NCBI RefSeq assembly: GCF_000961885.1
Contig: NZ_JZKH01000005.1
Span: 101,169 to 165,168 of the forward strand
Direction: 5' to 3'
Length of the DNA stretch: 64,000 bases
Source: Streptomyces rubellomurinus
GTDB taxonomy: Bacteria; Actinomycetota; Actinomycetes; Streptomycetales; Streptomycetaceae
Position numbers and translations under genes: made by a program. A model generated the notes under the pieces. It saw nothing but the letters and a program-made list of their open reading frames with translations, made no database searches and was not told the DNA's origin. Positions 54,311-63,910 of the stretch are shown piece by piece (position 1 is the stretch's first letter; every line of letters begins with the position of its first letter).

Positions 54311-54327
54311 CCACGGTCTCTCCGTGG
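54311..54327 (-). promoter_or_regulatory. Hairpin in the rpsF leader
   Basis: ccacgg-tctct-ccgtgg lies about 30 bases before the rpsF start, right before its Shine-Dalgarno sequence. Leaders of this operon are known in many bacteria to bind the S6:S18 complex for autoregulation; whether this hairpin is that element is inference only. Confidence 0.35.
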
Positions 54328-54478
54328 CAGGAGGGTTGTGCGTAGCGTCGGCACCGGTGCGGTGACGACACCGGCCCACGGTAGCGGCCGGGTCGGACAG
54401 TCGGGCCCCGCTCCCCCGGAGGGGACCGGCCCCCGGAAGGGCACAAGGGGGGCACAACTACACCAGTGCAGACGGCAC

Positions 54479-54507
54479 AGCCTACCTGCACCCGGACGGC
54501 CGAACAA
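54479..54507 (-). promoter_or_regulatory. Probable promoter of rpsF-ssb-rpsR-rplI
   Basis: Read leftward: TTGTTC, 17 bases, TAGGCT. Both hexamers and the spacing fit the vegetative sigma factor. It implies a leader of about 190 bases. Confidence 0.6.
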
Positions 54508-54599
54508 AACGCATAGGGGTTGTGAGAGCGGCGCAACCGCCGCAATCTGGACGGAACGGGATTCCTGCCCGTTCGTCTCCACGCCAGGAGGTGGGACTC

Positions 54600-54899
54600 A
54601 TGGCCCAGTCCGTCCACCGCATGCCCGCGCTCACGCTGAACACCGACGGCCACCCGCACCCCCGAGAGAACACCCTGGTGGCGCTCACCGCCGTCATGGG
54701 CGTGATCGCCTTCACCACCTCGTTCTTCTACAACCTGCACGTGCTCACCTCGTGGACCGGCCTGGCCGGGATCATCACGGGGTTCTGGGGGATGTTCGTC
54801 TCGGTCACCACGGCCGAGCGGTTCGTCCTGATGATCACGCTCGGCGCCTCCGCGGTCGGCTTCTACCTCGGCATCGCCCGCGGCGGTCTGATCGGCTGA
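54600..54899 (+). CDS. Small membrane protein of unknown function
   Basis: A 99-residue protein. ATG at 54600 follows an excellent Shine-Dalgarno sequence (aggaggtggg). It has a polar 28-residue N-terminus and two or three hydrophobic segments ([54 protein letters not shown]). No recognised domain. The upstream frame (54522) is not coding. A hairpin follows. Confidence 0.72.
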   Translation: MAQSVHRMPALTLNTDGHPHPRENTLVALTAVMGVIAFTTSFFYNLHVLTSWTGLAGIITGFWGMFVSVTTAERFVLMITLGASAVGFYLGIARGGLIG

Positions 54900-54951
54900 G
54901 CCGGGCCGGAGCCCGGCTGGGGAGCCCCCGCCCCGCCCGTCCAGGAACCCT

Positions 54952-55003
54952 CGGCGCCCCCGTGGCGTATCTGCAAGCAGACAGGTACGCGACGGGGGCG
55001 CCG
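54952..55003 (+). terminator. Hairpin terminator before the femX-like gene
   Basis: An 18-bp stem (cggcgcccccgtggcgta, one mismatch) with an inner tctgc/gcaga stem, 52 bases after the small membrane gene. Confidence 0.8.
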
Positions 55004-55100
55004 TCGCGCCCGCAGCGGCGGGCGTCCGGGCCCCGGACGATAGGGTCAGCCCGAGAAACACGGGGCCCACCGCAGCCCGACCGACGAGGAGCACCGAGCA

Positions 55101-56219
55101 ATGAGCCTGCGCCTGAGGACGATCACCCGCGAGGAGCACCTCGCCTTCATCAGGAGCCGCGCCTCGGCCAGCCACATGCAGGTGCCGGCCTGGGGTGACG
55201 TGAAGGCCGAGTGGCGTTCGGAGTCGATCGGCTGGTTCGACGACCAGAATCAGCTCGTCGGCGCCGGCCTGGTGCTCTACCGCCAGCTGCCCAAGCTCAA
55301 GCGCTACCTCGCCTACCTGCCCGAGGGCCCGGTCATCGACTGGTTCGACCGCGACCTCGACCGCTGGCTCTCCCCGATGCTGGCGCACCTCAAGTCGCAG
55401 GGCGCGTTCTCGGTCAAGATGGGCCCGCCGGTGGTGATCCGCCGCTGGAACGCGCCGACCATCAAGGAGGCCATCGCCGCCAAGCAGGCCAAGCGCCTGC
55501 GCGACGTCGAGGCCGACTGGTACGAGGCGCGCGCCTTCGAGGTGGCCGACCGGCTGCGCAAGGGCGGCTGGCTGCAGGGCGAGGACGGCGGCGCCGGCTT
55601 CGGCGACGTCCAGCCGCGCTACGTGTACCAGGTGCCGCTGGCCAACCGCTCGCTGGACGACATCCAGAAGGGCTTCAACCAGCTCTGGCGCCGCAACATC
55701 AAGAAGGCCGAGAAGAGCGGCGTCGAGGTCGTCCAGGGCGGCTACGACGAGCTGCCGATCTTCCACCAGCTCTACCTGGTCACCGCCGAGCGCGACAAGT
55801 TCACCCCGCGCCCGCTGGCCTACTTCCAGCGGATGTGGAAGGCCCTCAACTCCGAGGACCCGAACCGGATGCGCCTGTACATCGCCTACCACGAGGGCGA
55901 GCCGCTGGCCTCGACCACGATGCTGGTGGTCGGCGAGCACGTCTGGTACTCCTACGGCGCCTCGGCCAACCACAAGCGCGAGGTCAAGCCCTCCAACGCG
56001 ATCCAGTGGCGGATGATGCGCGACGCCTACGCCCTCGGCGGCGGCGTGTACGACCTGCGCGGCATCAGCGACACCCTGGACGAGAACGACCACCTGTTCG
56101 GCCTGATCCAGTTCAAGGTCGGCACCGGCGGCCAGGCGGCCGAGTACCTCGGCGAGTGGGACTTCCCGCTCAACAAGCTGCTGCACAAGGCCCTCGACCT
56201 CTACATGTCCCGCCGCTGA
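55101..56219 (+). CDS. femX: FemX-like peptidoglycan bridge aminoacyltransferase
   Basis: A 372-residue FemABX-family protein that transfers an amino acid (glycine in Streptomyces) from tRNA to the lipid II stem lysine or LL-DAP. It consists of two GNAT-like domains with a helical arm near residues 195-225 ([20 protein letters not shown]). Conserved segments are [21 protein letters not shown] (C-terminal, about 292-312 region) and [22 protein letters not shown] at 55101. The racemase-like gene follows 43 bases later. The acceptor residue and amino acid are inferred from the family and genus. Confidence 0.87.
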   Translation: MSLRLRTITREEHLAFIRSRASASHMQVPAWGDVKAEWRSESIGWFDDQNQLVGAGLVLYRQLPKLKRYLAYLPEGPVIDWFDRDLDRWLSPMLAHLKSQGAFSVKMGPPVVIRRWNAPTIKEAIAAKQAKRLRDVEADWYEARAFEVADRLRKGGWLQGEDGGAGFGDVQPRYVYQVPLANRSLDDIQKGFNQLWRRNIKKAEKSGVEVVQGGYDELPIFHQLYLVTAERDKFTPRPLAYFQRMWKALNSEDPNRMRLYIAYHEGEPLASTTMLVVGEHVWYSYGASANHKREVKPSNAIQWRMMRDAYALGGGVYDLRGISDTLDENDHLFGLIQFKVGTGGQAAEYLGEWDFPLNKLLHKALDLYMSRR

Positions 56220-56262
56220 CCCCGGTCCGCGCTGCCCGTCCGCCGCTCAGGAGGCCGACCCG

Positions 56263-57297
56263 ATGACGCTGTCGCTCTACCTCGAAACCGACCGCTGGCG
56301 CGCCCACCAGCGCTCCGTCCTCGCCGAGTTCCCCGGCCTGGTGCCGGTCGCCAAGGGGAACGGCTACGGCCTGGGCAACCACCGGCTGGCCGAGGAGGCG
56401 ACGCTGCTCGGCACCGGTGTGCTGGCCGTCGGCACCGCCTACGAGGCGGCCGACGCCGCCGAGTACTACGGCGGCGAGCTGCTGGTGCTCACCCCGTACC
56501 GGGTCGGCGAGGAGGTGCTGCCGCTGCCGCACGCCCGGGTGATCCGGACGGTGGCGGGCCTGGACGCGCTGCGGGCGCTGCACGGCGCCCGGGTGGTGGT
56601 GGAGTGCATGACCACCATGCGCCGGCACGGGGTGAGCGCGGCCGACCTGAAGTCCGTCGCCGCCGAGCTGGACGGCGTCTCCTTCGAGGGCCTGGCGCTG
56701 CACCTGCCGATGGACCGGCCGGACGGCTCCAGCCCGGTCGAGGAGGTCGCCCACTGGGTGGACACCGCCCGGGCGGCCGGCGTGCCGGTGCACACCGTGT
56801 TCGTCAGCCACCTCGGCGCGGCCGGCATGGAGCAGCTGGCCCAGCGCTACCCGGACACCGTCTTCCGGGCCCGGATCGGCACCCGGCTCTGGCTGGGCGA
56901 CCACGCGGCGCTGGAGGTCCGGGCCACCGTCCTGGACGTCACCCCGGTGAAGAAGGGCGACCGCTACGGCTACCGCCAGCACCCGGCGCCGTCCGACGGC
57001 CACATCCTGGTGGTCGCCGGCGGCACCGCGCACGGCATCGGCCTGGAGGCGCCCAAGTACGTGCAGAGCATGGCCTCGCGCGCCAAGGGCATCGCCCGGG
57101 CCGGCCTGGCGACGGTCAACAAGACCAAGTCGCCGTTCCACTGGGCCGGCAAGCAGCTGTGGTTCGCCGAGCCGCCGCACATGCAGGTCTCGCTGCTGTT
57201 CCTGGACGGGGAGACCGCGCCCCCCGCGATCGGCGAGGAGCTCGGCCTCCAGGTCCGGCACACCACCACGCACTTCGACCGCGTGGTGGACCGCTAG
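56263..57297 (+). CDS. Alanine-racemase-like PLP protein
   Basis: A 344-residue fold-type III PLP protein. The N-terminal barrel has the PLP lysine Lys31 in LVPVAKGNGYGLG, corresponding to VVKANAYGHG of Alr. The C-terminal domain is shorter and divergent; GDRYGYRQHP may replace the GYG(D)G(Y) catalytic-tyrosine region. It could be a racemase for an amino acid other than alanine, or a regulatory homologue. It lies directly after the femX-like gene and is convergent with the GT87 gene. ATG at 56263 with caggagg upstream. Confidence 0.8.
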   Translation: MTLSLYLETDRWRAHQRSVLAEFPGLVPVAKGNGYGLGNHRLAEEATLLGTGVLAVGTAYEAADAAEYYGGELLVLTPYRVGEEVLPLPHARVIRTVAGLDALRALHGARVVVECMTTMRRHGVSAADLKSVAAELDGVSFEGLALHLPMDRPDGSSPVEEVAHWVDTARAAGVPVHTVFVSHLGAAGMEQLAQRYPDTVFRARIGTRLWLGDHAALEVRATVLDVTPVKKGDRYGYRQHPAPSDGHILVVAGGTAHGIGLEAPKYVQSMASRAKGIARAGLATVNKTKSPFHWAGKQLWFAEPPHMQVSLLFLDGETAPPAIGEELGLQVRHTTTHFDRVVDR

Positions 57298-57308
57298 GTC
57301 TCGACCGG

Positions 57309-58892
57309 CTACGGCTTCTCGGCCGGCTCCGGCAGTTCGGGCTCGTTCAGCCACTGCTCGGGGCCGGCCGGCGCGTATCCGGCGCCGACGTAGTCCTGCT
57401 GCTCGCGCAGGTACCGGGCGGTGCCGAGGACGGACACGTCCGGGGCGTGGTCGAGCACCCCGCCGGAGGGGTCGTCGCTGCCGTCCCAGCGGACCGGGTC
57501 GCGCTCCGGCCGCAGGGCGTCGCGCACCACCAGGGCGACCAGGTAGAGCGTGCCCAGCACGTGCAGCACGAGCGCGAAGTTGTACCAGGGCTCGCCGATC
57601 CCGTGCTGCTTGGGCCCGGTCACGAAGCCCAGGTGGGACCAGATGCCCAGGGTGTACAGCACCTCGCAGGCCTGCCAGATCAGGAAGTCCCGCCAGCGCG
57701 GCCGGGCCAGCACCGCGAGCGGCAGCAGCCAGAGCGAGTACTGCGGCGAGTACACCTTGTTGGTCAGGATGAACAGCGCGACCACCAGGAAGGCCAGCTG
57801 CGCGAAGCGCGGCCGGCGGGGCGCCGCGAGGCCGAGCCACGCTATGGCCAGGCAGCCCAGCACCATCAGCACCGCGATGTACAGGTCGAGGCCGTCCAGC
57901 GCGGCGCCGCGCCAGCGCATCAGCAGCAGCCAGATCGAGCCGTAGTCCTCGCCGCGGTGCTTGCTGAACACGTAGAAGGTCGACCAGCCCTGCCAGTTGA
58001 CCAGCATGATCGGCAGGTTGACCACCAGCCAGGCGCCCACCGCGCCGCCCAGCATCGTGCCGAACTCGCGCCACTTCCCGGCCCGCCAGCAGAGCACCAG
58101 CAGCGGGCCGATCAGCAGCAGCGGGTAGAGCTTGGCCGCGGTGGCCAGGCCGATGAAGACGCCGGCCCAGCCCGGCCGGGAGCCGGACCACCAGGCCATC
58201 CCCACGGCGGCCAGCGCGACGGCGAGCAGGTCCCAGTTGACGGTGCCGTTGAGCAGCAGGACGGGCGCCATGGCGAACATCAGGGCGTCCCACGGCCGGC
58301 GGCGGTGGGTGCGGGAGAGCGCGACCACGGCGATCACCGCGCAGGCCATCAGCATTCCGGCGTTGATCGCCCAGAACCACTGCTCCTGGCTCTGCTGGTC
58401 CCCGCCGCCGGGCGTCAGCCAGGCCGCGACCTGCATGAACAGGCCGGTCAGCACCGGGTACTCAAGGTACTGCAGGTCCCCCGAGCTGCCCGGGATGCGG
58501 ACCACGTACGGGTGCAGCCCGGCCGCGAAGCCGCGCCCGGAGAACAGGTGCGGGACGTCGCTGTAGCAGGCGTGGATGTACTGCGGCGAGCCCGGCTGGA
58601 ACCAGGCCTGCTCGTAGCAGGGCAGCTTCTGCGCCATGCCGAGCACCGAGACCACGATGACCACCAGCGCCAGGAAGCGGGCCGGGATCCACCAGGAGAC
58701 GCCGAGCAGCGCCCGCCGTCCGGGCGGGCCGCCGATCACCTCGCTGCCGGCCGCCGCCACCGGGTCCTCGTCGGCGGGGACGACCACGGTCTCGACCGGC
58801 GGCGCGGCCGTGGCGACGGCTGCCGGGGTGGGCCCTTCGGCGGCGCCGGGCCCGTACGGGCCGGCGGTTTCGTCACGATCGCTCGACGTCAT
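57309..58892 (-). CDS. GT87-family (DUF2029) membrane glycosyltransferase
   Basis: A 527-residue GT-C-type transferase with about 10-12 membrane helices, starting after a 50-residue polar N-terminus. GT87 proteins of mycobacteria are polyprenol-phosphate-mannose-dependent alpha-mannosyltransferases in lipoglycan synthesis. The first periplasmic loop has PCYEQAWFQPG and HACYSDVPHLF, in which the acidic residues would be catalytic. The polyprenol-P-mannose synthase at 46713 could supply the donor. ATG at 58892. Confidence 0.85.
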   Translation of the reverse strand: MTSSDRDETAGPYGPGAAEGPTPAAVATAAPPVETVVVPADEDPVAAAGSEVIGGPPGRRALLGVSWWIPARFLALVVIVVSVLGMAQKLPCYEQAWFQPGSPQYIHACYSDVPHLFSGRGFAAGLHPYVVRIPGSSGDLQYLEYPVLTGLFMQVAAWLTPGGGDQQSQEQWFWAINAGMLMACAVIAVVALSRTHRRRPWDALMFAMAPVLLLNGTVNWDLLAVALAAVGMAWWSGSRPGWAGVFIGLATAAKLYPLLLIGPLLVLCWRAGKWREFGTMLGGAVGAWLVVNLPIMLVNWQGWSTFYVFSKHRGEDYGSIWLLLMRWRGAALDGLDLYIAVLMVLGCLAIAWLGLAAPRRPRFAQLAFLVVALFILTNKVYSPQYSLWLLPLAVLARPRWRDFLIWQACEVLYTLGIWSHLGFVTGPKQHGIGEPWYNFALVLHVLGTLYLVALVVRDALRPERDPVRWDGSDDPSGGVLDHAPDVSVLGTARYLREQQDYVGAGYAPAGPEQWLNEPELPEPAEKP

Positions 58893-58990
58893 GCCGCACA
58901 TCCTGCCGCACCGGCCGCGCGCGGACGAGGAGGACCCCGCAACCGTCCGAGGCCCGGATCGCGGCGGACCGGCCCGGCCGGCGTACCGAA

Positions 58991-59030
58991 ACGGCGGTGG
59001 CGGCCCTCCGAGGAGGACCGCCACCGCCGT
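58991..59030 (-). terminator. Hairpin terminator after the PBP gene
   Basis: A perfect 13-bp stem (acggcggtggcgg/ccgccaccgccgt) 19 bases beyond the stop, so the PBP and GT87 genes are separate units. Confidence 0.8.
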
Positions 59031-59049
59031 CACACGTTCCGGTGAACCG

Positions 59050-61656
59050 CTAGGGAGTCGTGGTGGGTGTCGGCTTGCCGGTGCCCTTGCCGCCGCCACC
59101 GCCCCCGCCACCGCCCGGTGTGGTGGTGTCGGTCGGTGCCGGCGGGCAGTTGACCAGCGGGATGCAGCCGCCACCGGTCGGCGGCGGGCTCGCGGTGTGC
59201 GTCTTGCTCGGCTGCGGGCCCTGGCAGTCCACGCCGGGGACGCAGCCCCCGCCCTGGGTGGGCTGCGGCGGCTGCGGCTGCTGCGGCTGGTTGGGCTGCG
59301 GCTGGGCCGGGGCGGACGGCGTGTCGGTGGCCGTCGCGGTCGGCGCCGCGGTGGCCGTGGACGGCGCGCCCGAGGAGTCCACCTCGCTGCCGACCGGCGT
59401 CGGGGTCGGGAAGTCCACCTTCTTCTCGTTGGCGAGCGCGGCCTTCATGTACCGGGTGAAGACGTCGGTCGGGATGTCACCACCGTGGATGGACTCCTTG
59501 CCGCCGGTGCCGTTGAGCGACTCCCGCTGGTGCTTGCTCGGGTCCTCGCGCCACATCGCGACGCTGGTCACCAGCTGCGGGGTGTAGCCCACCCACCAGG
59601 CCGACTTGTTCTTGTCGGTGGTACCGGTCTTGCCGGCCACCGGGCGGCCCAGCCCGTTGGTCTTGGTACCGGTACCCTTCGCGGCCACGTTGACCAGCAC
59701 GTCGGTGACGTTGTCGGCGACGGCCTGCTCCAGCGCCACCTTGGTGTCCTTCTTGCCGAAGCCCGGCTTCTCCCGGCCGTCCACCTCGACCTTGGTGACC
59801 GAGTAGGGCTCGGCCTCCTTGCCGCTGGCCGCGAGGGTGCCGTAGGCGGTGGCCATCCGGATCGGGCTGATGGTGGAGGTGCCGATCGGGAAGGTCGCGG
59901 TGTTCGGGTCGGCCAGGCTCTCCTTCTTGACGCCCATCTGCACCGCGATGTCGGCCACGTTCTGGCCGCCGACGTCCTGCCCGAGCTGGACGAAGGGCAC
60001 GTTGTACGACCACTGCATGGCCTGCCGCAGCGAGACGTAGCCGCGCTTGCCGGTGTCCTCGTTCTTCTGCCGGTACGGCTTGCCGTCGTCGCCGATCACC
60101 GGCGAGCCGTCCGCCTTGCGGATCACCGCCATGTCGTCGGAGAGGTAGCGGCTGTCGGCGTTGATCCGCTTCGGCTTGCCGCTGTCGTCCTTCGCGGTCT
60201 GCACGCCGGTCTGCATCGCGGCGGCCAGCACGAAGGGCTTGAAGGTCGAGCCGACCTGCACGCCGGTGGCCTCGGCGTTGTTGTCGAAGTGGCCGTTCTC
60301 CACGCCGTCGCCGCCGTAGATGGCGACGATCGCGCCGTCGCCGGGGCGGATGCTGGCGGAGCCGAACTGGACGAAGGTGTCGTTGTCGGGGCGCTTCTTC
60401 GGGTCGAGGTTCTCGGCCTTGACGTCGTCGACGGCCTTCTTCAGCTCGTCGACCTTGTCCTTCTCGAAGGTGGTGTAGATCTTCAGGCCGCCCTTGTCGA
60501 TCACCTGCTGGGTGATCGACTTGTCGGTGGCCATCACGTACCGGTTGGCGGTGTCGACCAGATAGCTGATCTCACCGTTCATCTTGGAGCTCGGCTTCGG
60601 CGGGATCGGGTCCGGGAAGGCGGTGCACTTGGCCCGCTCCTCCGGGGTGATGGCCTTGGTCTTGACCATCTGGTCGAGGATCCAGCTCCACCGCTCCGTC
60701 GCCCGCTGCTTGTTGTTCGGGTTGGTCGGGTCGAACAGCCCGGCGCCCTTCAGCAGGCCGGCCAGCATCGCGCTCTGGCACACGCTGACGTCCTTGGCGT
60801 CGATCCCGTAGTACGCCTGGGCGGCGGCCTGGGCGCCGTTCGCGCCGCGGCCGAACCAGCTGGTGTTCAGGTAGCCCTTGAGGATCTCGTCCTTGTCGAG
60901 CTTCTGGTTGATCTTCAGCGTGATGAAGAACTCCCGCACCTTGCGGCTCAGGGTCTGTTCCTGGCTCAGGTAGGCGTTCTTCACGTACTGCTGGGTGATC
61001 GTCGAGGCGCCCTGGGTCTCGCCGCCCTTCGCCATGTTGTAGACGGCGCGGAGCATGCCCTTGGGGTCGATGCCGCTGTCGGTCTTGAAGCTCTGGTTCT
61101 CCGCGGCGATCACGGCGTTCTGCAGGTTGGGGCTGATGTCCTTGAGCTCGACGATCTGCCGGTTCTGCTCGCCCTTGCGGGTCATCTCGGAGCCGTCGGC
61201 CCAGTAGTAGATGGTGTTCTGCTGCTGGACCAGCGCGTTCATGTCGGGGATCTGGGTGGTCTGGTACAGGTAGAAGACCAGGCCCACGAAGCACCCGAAG
61301 ACCAGCACGAACCCGCTGAGCCACTGCTTCCAGGACGGCAGCCAGCGCCGGACGCCGGTCTTGCCGAACCGCGGGTAGTCGATGAAGCGCTTCTTGCCCG
61401 GACCGGCGGCTGCCTCGGCCGCGGCGGCGCCGCGACGGCCGCCGCCGCCCTTGCCGCCCTTCTGCGCGGCCTTGCGCATCTCGGCCCTGGTCATCCGGGG
61501 TTGCTGCGCGGTCTCCCGCATCCCCGGCGGGCGCGGGCGGATGCCGTCCGAGCGCAGCTCGTCGCGGCCCGGTCCGCCCCGGCGGCCTCCGCTGTTCCCC
61601 GGGGGCTGCTGACCCTCGCCGCCCGGGTTGGGCGTCCTGCGCCGCCGTTCGCTCAT
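59050..61656 (-). CDS. Class A penicillin-binding protein (transglycosylase/transpeptidase)
   Basis: An 868-residue bifunctional cell-wall synthase. A long basic cytosolic tail (1-112) leads to a transmembrane helix at about 113-133. The transglycosylase has Glu186 in AAENQSFKTDSG and GASTITQQ (216-223). The transpeptidase has active-site STFK (470-473), SYN (550-552) and KTG (676-678). The C-terminus is a long Thr/Pro/Gly-rich tail. The EDxxF motif is EN-QSF here, with Asn in place of Asp. ATG at 61656 (sd gaggag); GTG 61668 is an alternative. Confidence 0.95.
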   Translation of the reverse strand: MSERRRRTPNPGGEGQQPPGNSGGRRGGPGRDELRSDGIRPRPPGMRETAQQPRMTRAEMRKAAQKGGKGGGGRRGAAAAEAAAGPGKKRFIDYPRFGKTGVRRWLPSWKQWLSGFVLVFGCFVGLVFYLYQTTQIPDMNALVQQQNTIYYWADGSEMTRKGEQNRQIVELKDISPNLQNAVIAAENQSFKTDSGIDPKGMLRAVYNMAKGGETQGASTITQQYVKNAYLSQEQTLSRKVREFFITLKINQKLDKDEILKGYLNTSWFGRGANGAQAAAQAYYGIDAKDVSVCQSAMLAGLLKGAGLFDPTNPNNKQRATERWSWILDQMVKTKAITPEERAKCTAFPDPIPPKPSSKMNGEISYLVDTANRYVMATDKSITQQVIDKGGLKIYTTFEKDKVDELKKAVDDVKAENLDPKKRPDNDTFVQFGSASIRPGDGAIVAIYGGDGVENGHFDNNAEATGVQVGSTFKPFVLAAAMQTGVQTAKDDSGKPKRINADSRYLSDDMAVIRKADGSPVIGDDGKPYRQKNEDTGKRGYVSLRQAMQWSYNVPFVQLGQDVGGQNVADIAVQMGVKKESLADPNTATFPIGTSTISPIRMATAYGTLAASGKEAEPYSVTKVEVDGREKPGFGKKDTKVALEQAVADNVTDVLVNVAAKGTGTKTNGLGRPVAGKTGTTDKNKSAWWVGYTPQLVTSVAMWREDPSKHQRESLNGTGGKESIHGGDIPTDVFTRYMKAALANEKKVDFPTPTPVGSEVDSSGAPSTATAAPTATATDTPSAPAQPQPNQPQQPQPPQPTQGGGCVPGVDCQGPQPSKTHTASPPPTGGGCIPLVNCPPAPTDTTTPGGGGGGGGGKGTGKPTPTTTP

Positions 61657-62011
61657 CTTTCCAGCCACTCCTCGCCAGGCGATTCCAGCCTGAAGGCAGG
61701 TTCACGTCCGAATGCCCGCAAACCGACCCGATCCCGGAGGTGGTCCTCGTGCACACGCGACAGCGTACGCAGCCTGGAAATACAACTAATCGGGCATCAG
61801 CCGCCAATACCCGCAAAACGGCGTCAGATCATTACACGCCCGTTGCCAAGCCCACCCGCGCGTCGGCTTGTGATCACATTCACGCGTGCCCCCCTTGCCG
61901 GTTCCGGGGGCCAGGCTTACTGTTCTCGATATATCGAGCCGATACATCGAAACGGCATACTGTTTCCGATGGCCGGCCGGACCAGGGTCGAGAGGGAGGA
62001 GGACGACACCA
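61657..62011. promoter_or_regulatory. Divergent control region between the PBP and padR-like genes
   Basis: 355 bp, less GC-rich than its surroundings. Besides the palindromes at 61925-61950 it contains AT-rich stretches (ggaaatacaactaatcggg; cagatcattacacg) near 61775-61840, likely the PBP gene promoter. No gene supported. Confidence 0.5.
61925..61950. promoter_or_regulatory. Probable PadR operators
   Basis: A perfect 14-bp palindrome CTCGATATATCGAG (61925-61938) is followed at 61940 by a second, related half, CGATACATCGA. They lie 60-87 bases before the padR-like gene start and just after a -35-like TTACTG (61917-61922). TATATCGA-type sequences are typical of PadR-family sites. Confidence 0.65.
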
Positions 62012-62698
62012 GTGGGCAGACGCTCAGGAGTGTTGGAATTCGCCGTTCTCGGCCTGCTCCACGACGCCCCGATGCACGGCTACGAACTGCGCAAGCGGCT
62101 CAACATCCTGCTCGGAACGTTCCGCGCGCTCTCCTACGGAACGCTCTACCCCTGCCTGAAGAGCCTGGTCGCCCAGGGCTTCCTGGTCGAGGACAACCCG
62201 GACGTCGAGTACGTCCCGGCCACCGCGCTCAACGGCAAGCGGTCCAAGATCGTCTACCGGCTCTCCGCCGAGGGGAAGCAGCGCTTCGAGGAACTGCTCG
62301 CCGACTCCGGCCCGGACGCCTGGGAGGACGAGCACTTCGGCGTCCACTTCGCGTTCTTCGGCCAGACCGACCGGGCCGTCCGGATGCGCGTCCTGGAGGG
62401 CCGCCGCAGCCGGCTGGAGGAGCGCCTGGAGCGGATGCGCAACTCGCTGGCCCGGGCCCGCGAGCGGTTCGACGACTACACCGTCGAGCTGCAGCGGCAC
62501 GGACTGGAATCGGTGGAGCGCGAGGTCCGCTGGCTCAACGAGCTGATCGAGACCGAGCGGGCCAACCGCACCGGTCGGCCCGGCCCCGCCAACGGCGGGA
62601 CCCCCAAGACTTCGGACGGCCGTGGCCAGGAGGACGGGCCCCCGGGCCCGCCCGGGTCACCGTACGACCGCCCGGGGCGCTCCGCCGAGGAGCGCTGA
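62012..62698 (+). CDS. PadR-family transcriptional regulator
   Basis: A 228-residue regulator. The winged helix (VLEFAVLGLLHDAPMHGYELRKRL, residues 7-30, with FRALSYGTLYPCLKSLVAQGF) is followed by a coiled-coil dimerisation domain (about 125-190; RRSRLEERLERMRNSLARARERFDDY). A Gly/Pro-rich tail ends the protein. GTG at 62012 with gagaggg/gaggagg upstream. It probably represses itself through the adjacent palindromes; ino1 beginning 129 bases downstream may be co-regulated. Confidence 0.92.
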   Translation: MGRRSGVLEFAVLGLLHDAPMHGYELRKRLNILLGTFRALSYGTLYPCLKSLVAQGFLVEDNPDVEYVPATALNGKRSKIVYRLSAEGKQRFEELLADSGPDAWEDEHFGVHFAFFGQTDRAVRMRVLEGRRSRLEERLERMRNSLARARERFDDYTVELQRHGLESVEREVRWLNELIETERANRTGRPGPANGGTPKTSDGRGQEDGPPGPPGSPYDRPGRSAEER

Positions 62699-62827
62699 CG
62701 CCGCGCCAGCCCCGTGCCGCGCGGCAGGAGAGGGCGCCCCGCGCGCCCGTACAAGCAGTCATTCGAAGAAGCAGGACGAGTGCCGTCACATCCGGCGGTC
62801 CTCATGAGATCAGAGGGAGCAACCGGA

Positions 62828-63910
62828 ATGGGTTCGGTTCGCGTAGCCATCGTGGGCGTGGGCAACTGCGCCGCGTCGCTGGTGCAGGGTGTCGAGTACT
62901 ACAAGGACGCCGACCCGGCCGGCAAGGTCCCCGGGCTGATGCACGTCCAGTTCGGTGACTACCACGTCCGTGACGTGGAGTTCGTCGCCGCCTTCGACGT
63001 CGACGCCAAGAAGGTCGGCTTCGACCTGGCCGACGCCATCGGCAACAGCGAGAACAACACCATCAAGATCTGCGACGTGCCGCCGACCGGCGTCACCGTC
63101 CAGCGCGGCCACACCCTCGACGGCCTGGGCAAGTACTACCTGGAGACCATCGAGGAGTCCGACGAGGCCCCGGTCGACGTCGTCCAGGTCCTCAAGGACC
63201 AGCAGGTCGACGTCCTGGTCTGCTACCTGCCCGTCGGCTCCGAGGCCGCGGCCAAGTTCTACGCCCAGTGCGCCATCGACGCCAAGGTCGCCTTCGTGAA
63301 CGCCCTGCCGGTGTTCATCGCGGGCACCAAGGAGTGGGCGGACAAGTTCACCGAGGCCGGCGTGCCGATCGTCGGTGACGACATCAAGTCCCAGGTCGGC
63401 GCCACCATCACGCACCGCGTGATGGCCAAGCTGTTCGAGGACCGCGGTGTCATCCTCGAGCGCACCATGCAGCTGAACGTCGGCGGCAACATGGACTTCA
63501 AGAACATGCTCGAGCGCGAGCGCCTGGAGTCCAAGAAGATCTCCAAGACCCAGGCCGTCACCTCGCAGATCCGCGACCGCGAGCTGGGCGCCAAGAACGT
63601 CCACATCGGCCCCTCGGACTACGTGGCCTGGCTGGACGACCGCAAGTGGGCCTACGTCCGCCTGGAGGGCAAGGCCTTCGGCGACGTCCCGCTGAACCTG
63701 GAGTACAAGCTCGAGGTCTGGGACTCCCCGAACTCGGCCGGTGTCATCATCGACGCCGTGCGCGCCGCGAAGATCGCCAAGGACCGCGGCATCGGTGGCC
63801 CGATCCTGTCGGCGTCCTCGTACTTCATGAAGTCCCCGCCGGTGCAGTACTTCGACGACGAGGCCAAGGAGAACGTCGAGAAGTTCATCCGCGGCGAGGT
63901 CGAGCGCTGA
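62828..63910 (+). CDS. ino1: Myo-inositol-1-phosphate synthase
   Basis: A 360-residue NAD-dependent enzyme that converts glucose-6-P to inositol-1-P, the first step to inositol lipids and mycothiol. Seen are [47 protein letters not shown] and [22 protein letters not shown] closing (here REL). The actinobacterial form is this short. ATG at 62828 with gggag about 8 bases upstream. Its stop is inside the tandem repeat at 63904. Mycothiol link: two mycothiol-dependent proteins lie in this window. Confidence 0.96.
   Translation: MGSVRVAIVGVGNCAASLVQGVEYYKDADPAGKVPGLMHVQFGDYHVRDVEFVAAFDVDAKKVGFDLADAIGNSENNTIKICDVPPTGVTVQRGHTLDGLGKYYLETIEESDEAPVDVVQVLKDQQVDVLVCYLPVGSEAAAKFYAQCAIDAKVAFVNALPVFIAGTKEWADKFTEAGVPIVGDDIKSQVGATITHRVMAKLFEDRGVILERTMQLNVGGNMDFKNMLERERLESKKISKTQAVTSQIRDRELGAKNVHIGPSDYVAWLDDRKWAYVRLEGKAFGDVPLNLEYKLEVWDSPNSAGVIIDAVRAAKIAKDRGIGGPILSASSYFMKSPPVQYFDDEAKENVEKFIRGEVER

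Noticed and set aside
54311..54327. Terminator of rpsF
   Set aside because: It lies upstream of rpsF on its own strand, in the leader, with the Shine-Dalgarno sequence directly after it.
58636..62958. 1440-codon open frame on the plus strand across GT87, PBP and padR
   Set aside because: It runs antisense to GT87 and the PBP and in another frame through padR; such very long frames are common in over 70% GC and there is no start, motif or signal peptide.
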